Source of the DNA: Phascolarctos cinereus
Taxonomy: Eukaryota > Chordata > Mammalia > Diprotodontia > Phascolarctidae
Assembly: GCF_002099425.1 (NCBI RefSeq)
Contig: NW_018343973.1
Coordinates: forward strand, 5,371,001 to 5,435,000
Length of the DNA: 64,000 nucleotides
Direction: 5' to 3'
The translations under genes and the position numbers were made by a program. Positions 46,106-57,649 of this stretch are shown piece by piece. The notes under the pieces are model-generated. The model saw nothing but the letters and a program-made list of their open reading frames with translations. It was not told the DNA's origin and ran no database searches. How positions within the stretch are numbered: the first letter of the stretch is position 1; the number at the start of each line of letters is the position of its first letter.

Positions 46106-46724
46106 CTAAAAATTTAACCAAAATAAGTTAGCTCTCTCACCACCAACGATTCCTCCCTGACCCCCTAAAACATTTTGCTTTGGTTATTTTCTAGCAGAAA
46201 TGTTCCTTACACTGCCAGTGATTAGTATTGTATTTAAATATAAGGTGTCTGATAGAGAGGCACCTAAAAAGAAGACCTCCTTATTTGGGATTTTTTGAAA
46301 AATATGAGAACATAAAATCTTGCATAGATGAAATTGAAGCAGATATTACAAATATAAGGGAAAACTTTCAAGAAAGGTAACACGATAGGTTAATGATAGA
46401 AAAATCATTCTCTCTAAGTTTAAACGTTAAAATAAACTATAACAATGATACAGCTACTTCATTACAAATATCTAACTATTAATAGAGAGGCACTGGAAAT
46501 TAGTGTCTCTACTTTGAAGTGGAGAAACTGAGGCACAGAATAATGGATTTGGAATTCTAGACTCTTATCCTTACATTCTGATGACTGAATCACAGTTCTC
46601 TTTGACAAGAGTTTTGATGCCAGCTTACGTTCACACAGCCATTTAAGGTTCATGAAGTTCCTCCCCACCCACCTAAAAACAGGCTGGGAAATAGAAACTA
46701 CAAAGTAATCTTTATAGACAGTTT

Positions 46725-46855
46725 GTAATCTTCACACTTATTTTATAGGAATCAGAGAAAGTAGACTCAGAGTAGTGAAGTGACTCACCCAGAGTAATTA
46801 TCTGGGCTTGTATATAAACAATGGTCTCATGACTCCAAGTCTGGACCTCTAATAA
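46725..46855 (-). mobile_element. MIR fragment, antisense
   Basis: CACACTTATTTTATAGGAAT, AGTGAAGTGACTCACCCAGA, ACTCCAAGTCTGGACCTCT. Confidence 0.55.
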
Positions 46856-47225
46856 ATTTAACTTGAAGAAAAAAGATAATTTTAAAGAAGTGTTTCAGAG
46901 TCAATATAATTATGCATTAATTTTTTGAAAACAAAAGAACCTAGAAATAATATTTAATTTGTATTTAATACTTCTTTCCACTCTCTGCAAAGTAAACCTT
47001 GTAGGACTGATCTGATGAAAAAAAGTAAAAATCAAAACAAAGCCAAATATATTGATTTACAGATTGGATTATTTCATTGAAAGAACCACAAAAAGAAAAC
47101 AAAAAAAAGCATAGGTTTAAAGATTTTTCAATTAGAGTATTTATTATCTGATTTGACTCTTTCCCTTTAGAATTTAATTGTCAAAAACCAACTAAAAACA
47201 ATAAAAAATGCTTCCATTTCTTATG

Positions 47226-47440
47226 AGAGGCAGCTAGGTAGTGCAATGAATGGTGTGTTGGACTAAGTCAAGAAGTCCTGAGTTATCACTTAAACCTCTC
47301 AGCCTCAATTTTCTCACCTGTAAAATGGGGAAAATAATAGCTTCTACCTCATAAAGTTGTTCGAGGACCAAATAAGACGATGTATGTAAAATGCTTTACA
47401 AACCTTAAGGTGTTATATAAACGCTGACTATTAGTGTTAT
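47226..47440 (+). mobile_element. tRNA-headed SINE with MIR-like tail
   Basis: GAGAGGCAGCTAGGTAGTGC head; CTCACCTGTAAAATGGGGAA, CTACCTCATAAAGTTGTTCG, AAATGCTTTACAAACCTTAA tail. Relatives at 49188-49450 and 60902-61150. Confidence 0.8.
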
Positions 47441-47463
47441 AGCCTATTTAAAATAAATGGAAA

Positions 47464-47466
<3 letters not shown>

Positions 47467-47505
<39 letters not shown>

Positions 47506-47506
47506 A
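47467..47506. repeat. (CA)n microsatellite
   Basis: About 20 uninterrupted CA units. Confidence 0.97.
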
Positions 47507-48674
47507 CACCCTAAAACATTTAGGGCAATGTTAATGGAAATTCAAGTTACCTTTCTGCTATTTAATAATAAAATTAATCAAAATAAACTTTATCTTTTGC
47601 CCCTAGCCCCCCAATGGGGTCATAATGAAAATCAAATGAAATGTTACATGTATTTGTAAATCCCATCAAGATTTTCTTTTCCTTTATCATTTCTCTCTAC
47701 TTCCCCTTGAAGAGAAACGATAAACAAAAAAAACAATATTGAAAGGATTAAAAAAAAAAGTATGTACCTTTCCATTATAGACCAGGGAAATCCAGAAGGA
47801 AATGGTAGGTGTGAATAAACTACAACCTATCGTCAGGAAAGACGTGGGCAGAAAAGTGATTGTCAACAAAGAGATACAACATTGAAGAAGGAGATTGTCA
47901 GTTACACAAAGTCAAAAAAGTCTTAGTGGAATTCTAAGTTTGTGAAAGCTTCTTTTTTTTGGCATTAGCCATTTAAAATACAGTAAGATTTTTTGGACAT
48001 CTGGTATAGTGAGAGTGAGCAGTTAACTGATGCACAGTCTTCATGATCCAGTGGTATCCTGGCAAAATCAAGAGATACAGAGGCAGGCCCTGGACCACTG
48101 GGTTGAACCCTTCTAAAGGATTCATGGTAGGACATGAACAGTTGTCATTTTGCATGACAAAGTGTAGATAAGTTATGATCTGTGCACTTAAAGGGGATAT
48201 TCATATAAATGAAATCAGAGATCCACTGAAATAGCAAAGTTCCAATTTTCCTAAACGCTATATAAATACCACATTGAAACATTCAGGAAATAGAAAAACT
48301 AAACTATCATGTTCAAAATATGGAACAGGAAATGTGAGTATATACAAAAAATAGTTATACAGTCACATGGAAGTCACCTTGAAGTGTTTAAAATCACTTC
48401 AGGAAGTTTAGTTCTTTCATAACTTCTTGCATACTAGAATAATTAGAAGAACACTTTTGGTTCTCTGAGCGTATGTGTAGTAAGTTGTTGGGCTTCAGAT
48501 CAGACAAAGATATGTAAGCAACTCCAATCTACATGCAAGAGTCTTCCTGATAACTAATTATGAAGATTTATCTGCTAATACAGATCTGCTTGATTTGTCA
48601 GAAATGAATATATATAACAGGATGAAAAATAAGATGAATAATTTACTTTAAGTGAAACCAGCCAACATAACAAC

Positions 48675-48960
48675 TACAACAACAATAATAATACTGGCTA
48701 ACATTTATATAGTGCCTATTATTTGCCAAATACCGTGTTAAACACTTTATAATTATTATCTCATGTGATCTTCACAACCACCCTGTCAGATAGGTAATAT
48801 TATTATCCCCATTTTACAGGTGAGAAAACTAAAGCAAACAGAGTTCAAGTAATTTGCCCTGGGGCACACCATTAGTAATTTGGATTTGGAACAATGAATT
48901 TCAGCTTAGGTCTTCCTGACTCCAGGCCCGGTGCCCTATCCACTGTACCACCTAGCTGTC
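48675..48960 (-). mobile_element. MIR SINE, antisense
   Basis: CTGGCTAACATTTATATAGT, CCACCCTGTCAGATAGGTAA, CCCATTTTACAGGTGAGAAA, TGTACCACCTAGCTGTC. Confidence 0.85.
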
Positions 48961-49187
48961 AAATAGTAAGCCCAAGAGGACATAGGATTAGTAATTAAAA
49001 GACTTGAGGTCTAATATCAGCTCCACCTGATGACTTTCTTAGCAGCCTTAGAAAACAATAATCATGTAATCCTGACTGTTAAAATTTCAATGCCATTTCT
49101 TGACACTTCCCAGTGTCCATAGGATATTTTGAGATATTCTGACGAAGGATTAAATACAATTTATTATGTAGTTGTTCCAATTTATTT

Positions 49188-49450
49188 AATACAAGCCAGT
49201 GTCATAGTAGATAGGGTCTTAGACTCTGAGTGAGGAAGATCTAAGGTCAAATCTGTCTTCAGACACTTAGTAGTTGGGTGACTCTGGGCTATTTATTTAA
49301 CCACTGTCTGCTTCACTTTCCTCATCTGAACATGGGGATAATAACAGCACTCACCTCACAGGATTGCTATGAGCACCAAATGAGGTGATACATGCAAAGC
49401 ACCCTGCAAACCCTAAAGCATGATATAAGTTCCAGTGATGAAGATGATGA
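49188..49450 (+). mobile_element. tRNA-headed SINE with MIR-like tail
   Basis: AGACACTTAGTAGTTGGGTG, TTTCCTCATCTGAACATGGG, CTCACAGGATTGCTATGAGC. It ends about 40 bases from the exon at 49490. Confidence 0.75.
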
Positions 49451-49489
49451 CGGTGATGTAGAATATTCTACTGGAACACTAATACTTAC

Positions 49490-49580
49490 TCTTTTTGCTT
49501 GGCATAGCCTCTAGTATGGGGTCTTCCAGAAAGGAGGGAGATATGCTGCTACTGCTTGCTGACTTGTGCACTGTTTCCTC
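49490..49580 (-). CDS. SPIRE1: SPIRE1 linker exon (EETVHKSASSSS...)
   Basis: 91-nt exon, acceptor TTATTCTAG, donor GTAAGT. It encodes EETVHKSASSSSISPSF, an acidic stretch and SKK, ending one base into a codon. Human SPIRE1 has EETLHKSTSSSSVSPSF here, so the substitutions are conservative. It belongs to the serine-rich linker between the WH2 repeats and the Spir box. A 12-kb intron separates it from the preceding exon. Confidence 0.95.
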
Positions 49581-49824
49581 CTAGAATAAGTTATGGAGGG
49601 AAAAGTAAGATTTATAACTCGGCCATTTTCCCCTAATATTAAATCATGACAAACTTCAATATAAAATATCTTCATTATCTCAGCAACCATGACCAAAAAA
49701 AAGTAAAATCAGCAAAGAATTCAAAACTTTAGTTTAGTATATCAATATGCCAAGGATTTTGTCACTGTGTGAATTCCTTCCACTGATAAAGATCACAAAC
49801 TGTCTATAATTTGTAGTCTTAGAG

Positions 49825-49952
49825 GGTGATCTGAAGCTTAGAGACACTAAATGATTGCTCATGCACACACAACTAATGTAAAACACCTGACTGGAATCTA
49901 GGTCTTCCTGATCCCAAATCCATTCTTTTATCCACCAAGCCAGACTGCCTTA
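49825..49952 (-). mobile_element. MIR fragment, antisense
   Basis: CTTAGAGACACTAAATGATT, GGAATCTAGGTCTTCCTGAT, ATCCACCAAGCCAGACTGCC. Confidence 0.6.
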
Positions 49953-50680
49953 TGAGTCTAGTACAAAAAGTTAAAAGGCAGCTGCTTCAGTATATCATAA
50001 ACCAAGAGGGAAATTCCCAACTTAGTTGTAAAACTGAATGCACCATTAATTGTACTATGAAGCTTGAAACACTGTCTCCACAATACCACGAGAAATTGTC
50101 AATTGTTATATTTCTTACACTAGCAAGATATCAGTAGCTTTCCTTAACTTAATAAAAAAAAGGTTTTGCATACATCTTTACTTGAAAAGTGAGATAAATG
50201 GAAGTGATATAGGTTTTCGTGACTAATTTCTAGTTAATGTGTCTTTGAGAATTAGCTGTTTACTATAAACTAACCTTACCTAAAATCTACTGGAATCTGA
50301 AATTGTTAGATTCAAACAAGCTCTAGTACAAAGAATCTAGTCAAAGAACAGGAAGAAAAAAAAGAGGCTGTGCAAACCATGAAATTCAAACAAAGAAGGC
50401 TTGAGCAGTGACCTTCCACACTCTTTAGACTACGTTTAACAAATCAAGCAACACAAATGAAATCTTTATCCCAGACACAGTGTAGGTCACATGAATTTCA
50501 AGGAGGAAGAGCTAGCCAGTAGCATGAGAATAATGCCCCTTCTGGGTATGGATGATCATTAAGAACATGCTGAGAGGGGTATAGTTGAAATTATTTTCAA
50601 AGAATGACTGTACATGATCTGCCACGCCTCATGTCACAGAGTTAGGGTAATAAACATCAGGTTGGAAGGCACGTTATAAA

Positions 50681-51080
50681 TTGTTGTAGGTCAGACCTGA
50701 CTTGGGCTGGTCTAGTGGTGCAGGTTTGGGAGCTGAACACAATGAGATACCCATAGTCCAACTGTTAGCAAAAGGAAGTTTATCTAGGTATTGCATGAAA
50801 AAAGATATTTATCAAAGACACAACATTAACTCAGTTGGGAACAGCTTCCCTGCTTCTCGTTAGCTATGCTGGCAGGCTGGTCAGCACACATCAGAAGGGT
50901 GTGTGTCAAACCTAAGAAGGAGCTGACTCTTTCCAGGCTGGCTTTAGTCCTTAGGTCACCAGAAAGCTACATTTATGGTTCCAGCCCTAGTCCCCTGGAC
51001 CAATTAAGTCTCAATAATGGTTTCAATGCCTTTTGAGGAAAAGCTAGCCCAGTCTGTATGGGGGTAGGTGTTATTCCTAC
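50681..51080. mobile_element. Element with inverted ends in a MIR fragment: possible solo LTR or MITE fossil
   Basis: About 400 bp begins GTTGTAGG and ends CCTACAAC, an 8-base perfect inverted pair. The flanks (50620-50680 and 51081-51240) read as one MIR-like fragment once it is removed, so it is an insertion. TGTTGTAGG at the left would fit a TG-type LTR start. I see no clear target duplication and no internal genes. It is old and not functional. Confidence 0.4.
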
Positions 51081-51802
51081 AACTTCAGTCAACTAATCCA
51101 ACACCCATATCTCACAAACAAGGAAAAACAAAGGCCATAGAGATTATGTGATTTGCCCAATATCACACTGTAGAGGAGCCAGGACATAAAATTACTTTCT
51201 CTGGCTGCAGCTCCAGTATCCTTTCTACCATCTATGCTGCCTCTTCCTGTCCTATCTCCCTTCCCCAACAAAATAATCCCAAAGATGTTCAACTATGATG
51301 TTAAAAACTGTTAAATTTATTGATGCTAAGGGCAAACTATCTCTCTTTTCTAGTTTATAAATGGATATGAAACACATTCTTTTTCTGCTGAACATTCTTT
51401 TGGCATATATCATCTTTGAAGTTCTACATTTAAAAATCTATTTCCTCTCAGGTCCTCAGTCTGCAATGGTGTATTGCCACCAGCTGGGCGGTGGAATTTT
51501 GTTTATGGACATATGGCTCAAATAGGCAAGTTTCAGGCACAGCCACAATTAACTTAAGTTTGGTTTTATCCCTAGGTTTGAGTAGAAAATTTCATTCCAG
51601 GTTCAGGATTTAGGCAAAGCTTTAATGGAGCTTCTAGGGCAGCTCCAAGATGGCTGGTCAGACTAAAAATTTGTCTTTGAATAAAACTGAAAATACCTGA
51701 AATAGATCATTAGTGAAATGGTTAGTAGGGTGAATGTGTTAACATGTCCTAAATGCTTTTACAAATTTGGTTCCATTTTCCACCAACTTTAAAATACCTT
51801 AT

Positions 51803-51823
51803 GTATATGTGTGTGTGTGTGGG

Positions 51824-51862
<39 letters not shown>
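51803..51862. repeat. (GT)n-GGGCACG-(CA)n microsatellite
   Basis: About 7 GT units, a short GGGCAC spacer, then about 18 CA units, so the two arms are self-complementary. Confidence 0.95.
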
Positions 51863-51864
<2 letters not shown>

Positions 51865-52167
51865 TTAAAGTAAATGCTTTTGCAGTTTGCTTTCATCTTT
51901 ATCATGAATATTTAACAGTTATTTTCCTAGCTATTACTGGCAAAAAGATAACCGGGCAGAGGCAGAAGGGGTGGAGTGGAGTGGGGTGGGGACAGACAGA
52001 TGATTTGTTCTTTTGAATTCTGAAGAAAAGCTCTTTCCATTTTACATTTTTCCACTGCAGCAACCCTATTAAAAAAAATAAAAGGCAGAGAAGTTTATTA
52101 ACTATTCTTATCTATAAAGCAGGTTACATAAATGTTTGTTGTTCTGAAAAAACTTTAAAGAAGAAAG

Positions 52168-52368
52168 GAAGCATGGTAGTGAAGGGGGTGAGAAGCCACT
52201 TCCCTGGAGTCAGCAGACATGTTCTAGTGTAACACCTGCCCTTAACTAGCTTTGTAACCTTGGGGAAATCACTTTCTGTCTACAAATCTCAGTTTTCTTA
52301 TCTCTAAAATAAGGAGATTGCACTAGATGATCTCTAGGGCCCCTTCTAGATCTAAAATTATATGGCTC
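52168..52368 (+). mobile_element. Ther-1/MIR SINE
   Basis: GCATGGTAGTGAAGGGGGTG, TTGTAACCTTGGGGAAATCA, GATTGCACTAGATGATCTCT, GGGCCCCTTCTAGATCTAAA. Confidence 0.82.
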
Positions 52369-52939
52369 TCCCTCAGGCCCTTTTGAAATAGGCAAAGTGG
52401 GAGTTCTAAAGAGTCAGACCAGCAGCATAGCTTCCCTCATGGTTCAGAACCTAGAAACAATTTGAAAGGGATTTTCAAATTCTGACAAAGTGAATGTAAA
52501 AAGTATATGAAAAAAATAAAGGAGATTAATGTTGCATAAATTATATCATCACAAAATTCTAAATGTTTGTTGACTTATATAGTACTTCCCATTGACAGGG
52601 ATGACCAAAGATGTTGAAGAAGCCTATTTGCTGAAGCCCCTATTTAAGAGGCTGAGCTAAACATGAGGAAGGAGACTGGGAGAAACTGATCTTTGCTAGG
52701 TAATTTGACGCATTTTTCCTCAATTATCATTTGGATAGTAATGGAAGACCCAGGACATAATACCCTATCAGGGAAAATCTCTTTCCTTTATCCCCCTTCC
52801 CCAATTTGTCATTATGAAAAAGCCACAGATGCCAATTAAATCAGTGGACCCCAAGACAGCTAGATATAAAGGAATAGGAACTATAGCTCCCAAGATGAGA
52901 TCTCAGCACCAGATGCAGTTTACCTGTCCAGCCTGTACT

Positions 52940-53215
52940 ATCTCAAGAGAGAACAGCAGAAGCAATCTACTCCATCCTGGTCCTCCTACCTATCTGATCA
53001 TTCCATTTCAGTCTCCATGCTGGCTTATCATCCATATCATGGCTTCTAATAGTGGGTGTCTCCCAAGGCCCTGCACTGGTTGCTCTTTTTTTCTCTCCTT
53101 ACACTCTCACTTAACGACTTCATCAGTTCCCAAGGGTTTAATTATGCAGATGAAACCCTGCATAGGAATCCAGTCCTGCCTCGGGATAACATGAGACACT
53201 TTCCCAGGATTACCC
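52940..53215 (+). mobile_element. L2 LINE fragment
   Basis: GGGTGTCTCCCAAGGCCCTG, CACTCTCACTTAACGACTTC, CATCAGTTCCCAAGGGTTTA, ATTATGCAGATGAAACCCTG. The open frame across it is a remnant. Confidence 0.7.
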
Positions 53216-53459
53216 CAGCCTGAAGTCATGGAACTAAGAGTCATCTGAGATTGTTCACAAGGCATTCAGAGAAGACAGAGAGAAGAAGCCAGATCAAGAT
53301 TGGGGGCCCTCAGACTCATACTCCATGTTGAATCCTGTAGACTTTGTGGAGTCAAGACTTGTTATTCTCTGCTTCTCCGCATAAAGATTCGCTGGGACAG
53401 CTGCTATTCTGAGAGGCTAGTTATAGAAGTGGTAGGTGGGGTAATACAAGACACTGTTG

Positions 53460-53925
53460 GTAAAACTAAATTAGTTCAATTGCTCCAAAGATAATTTGGA
53501 ATTAAGCTGGAAAAGAAACTAAACTGTACATATTGTTTGATCTAGAAATACTACTACTACTAGGGCATGCATATGTATGCACACACATATGTATATGTGT
53601 GTACCTATACATACGTACCTATTCACGTATACATATATGCATGCATGTATGTATGTATCTCTCCAGCAAGGTCAAAGAGAGTGAGAGAAAATATTTGTAA
53701 TGGCACTTTTTGTACTAGCAAAAAACTGGAGGTAAAATAGGTTTCTATCTATTGAGGTAAGGCTGATCAAATTGTAATATGTGAATGTAATGGAATACTA
53801 CTGTTCTGTAAGAAAAAACAAATCTGAAGAATTCAAAGAAACTTAGAATGATGTCTACAAACTGAAACATGAAGCAAACAGAACTAGGAAACAGGATGAT
53901 CCACTTTTATGCTCATGGAACTCTG
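53460..53925 (+). mobile_element. L1 ORF2-end fragment with microsatellite
   Basis: AGATAATTTGGAATTAAGCT, TGAATGTAATGGAATACTAC and AAGCAAACAGAACTAGGAAA match the L1 end of the other copies, here in sense. An expanded CATGTATG/TA tract (53560-53662) sits in the middle. Confidence 0.75.
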
Positions 53926-53929
53926 AAAT

Positions 53930-54530
53930 TCCTTTATCTGGTCTCTCTGTTATTATTCCACCTTGCACTCTGGCTTGTAACCCTAAATCTAGTCTTCATC
54001 CTTATCATAAACTCCAATCCCTCTATCCTCCAGTTCTTTCTCAGGTCATCATTCCTGAACTGGCTACACTCTTCTTTTGACATTCTGATCCACTGATGAG
54101 TCCAGCTCTATAATCTCTTCTCTTGTATCACTTGCCTCCTTATTCTATCACTGGTCCTGTCCTGCCAAGTCTCAGTCTTAATACTACTTGCACTTACTTG
54201 ATGTTGAATGAAGCTGGGAAGAATCATGAAGCCCTGCTCACTACAAATCTGTGTTACATAATCTGAACTATACTTTCATAGTAGCAAATCAATCCTTTTA
54301 CACTTCTCTAATCAACTCAGTATCCCACTCACAATGGCACCTTTTCCAAAGCTTTTCATTCATACTCAAACCTCCCATAGCATCCTGCTTCCCTGACCTG
54401 TCAACCTTGCCTCATATTTGAATGAAAAAATGAGAGCATTGGCCAAGAGTTCCTTTGTCTCATTTCTTCTTTATCTCATATCACTCAGATGCCTTCCCCC
54501 ACCATCTCTTACTTGATGGTGTCAAGATAT
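53930..54530 (+). mobile_element. L2 LINE fragment, different insertion
   Basis: ATCACTGGTCCTGTCCTGCC, GATGTTGAATGAAGCTGGGA, GAGAGCATTGGCCAAGAGTT. In L2 order this segment lies upstream of the 52940-53215 piece, so the two are separate insertions or rearranged. Confidence 0.65.
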
Positions 54531-54534
54531 TAGA

Positions 54535-54616
54535 TTTACTAGCTGTGTGACCCCAGGCAAGTCACTTAACCCCAACTGCCTAAAAATTTAAAAATTAAAT
54601 TAAATTTTAAAAATAA
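54535..54616 (+). mobile_element. 5'-truncated WSINE1-like SINE
   Basis: TTACTAGCTGTGTGACCCCA, GGCAAGTCACTTAACCCCAA, then a long A/T-rich tail. Confidence 0.8.
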
Positions 54617-55040
54617 CATGCTAGGAGACACCCTGTTTTCCAGAGCTAAGGCCCCACAAGCAAGCTGTGCCCTGAGCTTGGTATTACAACAATCCTTTGC
54701 ACTCACTCTCTGGATGATCTCAACCACAGCAAAATCCCAGAATTGTTTCTGGTCATGAAGCCCTTATGAATCAAACTTGTTACGTTGTTGCTGTTACCCT
54801 TCATTTTCAGGGTTACAGTTCACTGTGCAGCCATTGGTATAACTATGTCAATCTTCTCACACTAAAGCAGCCCCCCTCCCCCACTAGGGGCAGGGCTCTG
54901 GCACCTGTGTCCTTTCTTGCAAGCTGCTTCCCCTCACTTTGAAATTAAATTTCTGTTTGATTCCTAACTCTCCTGTCTCTAGCCTGCTTTGTTCAGCTCT
55001 GGCCACCCACAGGTTAGAGCTGGTTCCATCTGGTTGACAA
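54617..55040 (+). mobile_element. LTR-like sequence, possible endogenous retrovirus fossil
   Basis: A GC-richer 0.4-kb block with LTR-like composition: GAAATTAAATTTCTGTTTGA (poly(A)-signal-like), then TCCTGTCTCTAGCCTGCTTT and a CCACCCACA stretch resembling an R-U5 region. No gag, pol or env follows within the window. Family and exact ends are not established. It looks old and non-functional; an unrelated GC-rich repeat is possible. Confidence 0.3.
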
Positions 55041-55464
55041 TGGGCAACTCATTTTGATTTCAGTTCTTACTCCCACAAAAGTGTCATTATAAATATTTTT
55101 TTTATATATGACTTTCTTTGAAGGGGATCTATCCTCAAATATTGTCAAGAGGGGAGAATACCAAAAGATTAAAAAATATATTATATCTACTATTACTAAA
55201 AAAAAGTAAATTAGTAAAGTTACTCATAATTACTGGCCTATATCCCCTACTTTCTAAACTCTATAAATTTTTATGATAATAATCTACATATGCAAGGGCA
55301 TCCTCACTGAAGCTTTGAGAAAGGTACAAATGGTATTCTACGAAAGAACACATTTTTATAATCACATAACTGACTGAAGGTATAGGGACTGTGAAATCCC
55401 AATCTGCAAATTATTTGTTGGTTATTAAAAGAAGTTTTTGATTTAGTTAATTGTTTTAATGTGA

Positions 55465-55860
55465 CAGGCATTTATTTATTGAGTAACTACTATACATCTA
55501 ACACTATATGCTAGATGTTGGGAATACAAAGACAAAAAGCAAGTGGTGCCTTAAGGAGTTTACATTCTACTGGAGGAAAACATGTATGCACATAAGAAAT
55601 ATAAAAAAAGTAATTTTTGTGGAAAGCACTAGAAACTAAAAGGATCAGAACAGATTTGTGGTGGAAGGTAGCACTTGAGCTGAGCTCTGAAGAAATCTTA
55701 GGTTTCTACAAGGCAGAGGTGAGTAGAAGCACATTTAAGACACTAGGGGGATAGACTATTTTGTAAAAGCACATGCAGGCAATAGCAAAAAGGCTGATAC
55801 TGCTGGTATATAGAGTATGTGAAAGAATAAGCCTTCTCCTGCTGATGTCCAGTGAGGTTG
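55465..55860 (-). repeat. Ancient interspersed repeat (family uncertain)
   Basis: GGCATTTATTTATTGAGTAA, GTTGGGAATACAAAGACAAA, AGGAGTTTACATTCTACTGG, then GTGGAAGGTAGCACTTGAGC and GAGCTCTGAAGAAATCTTAG. Combines the blocks seen at 8913 and 22890. Confidence 0.6.
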
Positions 55861-56954
55861 AGCTAAGATTCTGCTAAAGGACAGACAGATTATGTTCCAC
55901 GGGCATCCAAACAATGCCAAGCAATCTCAAGGATGGCACTAAGACAATGAACAGAGCCCCTGTGAAAAATTTATAAGAAGTGGACAAAAGTCTCAAAGAA
56001 CAAGTAGGCAAGGATAAGTTACAATTTATATCATTTAGCCCACTTTAAGGAGATACAGGAACTGACAGTGAATAAATTAATCAATTTCTGTTGAGCCTAT
56101 ATGTCCCCACTCAGCATATGTAATGCCTTTAGTATTTACTTTAGAAAAGATCTTATCCAGAAATTCCAAAGAAGATACCCAGGTTTTTTTTTTTTATCAA
56201 TATGGTCATATAAAATAATACATCTTATTTCTATATCTTAAGAGGCAGAAAATTGGAAAGCCAGACAAAAGCCTTGTAAATAGACTAATGACTCTTTTTT
56301 TTGACTAATGACTCTTAATAAAGGATGGGAAAAATTATTTTTACCAATATAGCTATTTCTGCTATTAGTTAAAACTATTTTCAGAGATTTTACTTTCTCA
56401 CTTGAAAATGAATGACCACAAATACAAAAGACTAACTACATTATGTGGCGATACTAGAAACATGCCTAAAATTAAATGAAAAAATTAAGAGTTGGTATTT
56501 AAAATTTAAGCATCTCAGCCTACACATCCTAATCTCATAAACTTCACAGGACATAGTTAATAATGTAGTACAGCAGTTAATGATGAGGTTTTGGTATAGT
56601 CAACCTGCAGACATCAAAGCCATGCTTTTTTAATTTAGTTCAACTAAGCAAGTTACAAGTTAGTAATAGAAGGTAGGATAACAGAACATCAAAGTTTTTA
56701 AAAGTAGGATGAGGCAAACAGAAAAATCTGGCAGATAAAAAATACCTGAATGGTACACTGAAATAGTCTGAGTTAGTAAATGGTGAGAGCAACAGCTGGA
56801 AAACATGAGCTGTTCATATCTGTTAAGCTTGTAGCAGCAGGAGATAAGGAGGAGATGAATAAAACCATCTTGGTCATTGCTAAAGGCATTGCAAATAGCA
56901 GAAAGTTTACGGAATGCTTACAACTATGAATTAGGAAGTGTTCATATTCATAAT
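55861..56954. other. SPIRE1: SPIRE1 12-kb intron, unassigned part
   Basis: No identifiable repeat, ORF or RNA. Confidence 0.45.
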
Positions 56955-57140
56955 CAGAGGTAGAAGGAGCATTGTATTTGGATTTAGAGGACCTGAGTTC
57001 AAATCCTATCTCTGCTAATTGCTACCTTTGTGTGCTGGGAAAATAACAAAAGTTGAGACTCAATTTTCTTATTTTTAAAATGATTTTGAACTAGGTGGTC
57101 TGTAAGGTCTCCTTTCAGCTCTAAATCCATAATTCTATAG
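56955..57140 (+). mobile_element. Ther-1/MIR SINE
   Basis: GAGGACCTGAGTTCAAATCC, AACTAGGTGGTCTGTAAGGT, CTCCTTTCAGCTCTAAATCC. Confidence 0.78.
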
Positions 57141-57649
57141 CAAGGATCACTGGTCACCTTTTCAACTACAGTTACAAACATGTAAATTTATAACTGAAGA
57201 GAATTATAAAGTATATGGAAGTAGATTTCCTCTTCAAAAAGAAGCCTGGAAAATAAGTCAGCAGGCCAGACAGCCCTCATGAGAAGATTTTATAAGATGC
57301 TACAGGGCTAGGCAGAAAGAAGAGGTTCCTTTGCCCATTGTCTTTAGGAGGAATACCCAAGAACTATACTTCTTCCTGATCTGAAAGGAGAGCTCAAGTA
57401 TAATAACCTTTAGACCTCTGTAAAGACTTAAGAATTCTGACAAATTCATGGACCAAGGATGGACATTGGAGGTTTAAAGTCAATGGAACCTGGGCAAAAG
57501 TAAGAGTTTTGTTTAAAGATAACAAACTACAGATTTGTATTTTCAGTTCGCAGCTAACTATGTTATAATGGAAAAAACAAAGATAAAAAGAAAATTCTAT
57601 TAGATCTTCAGAGATCTTAACAGACACTTTCAGAGATGGTACACTTGAT

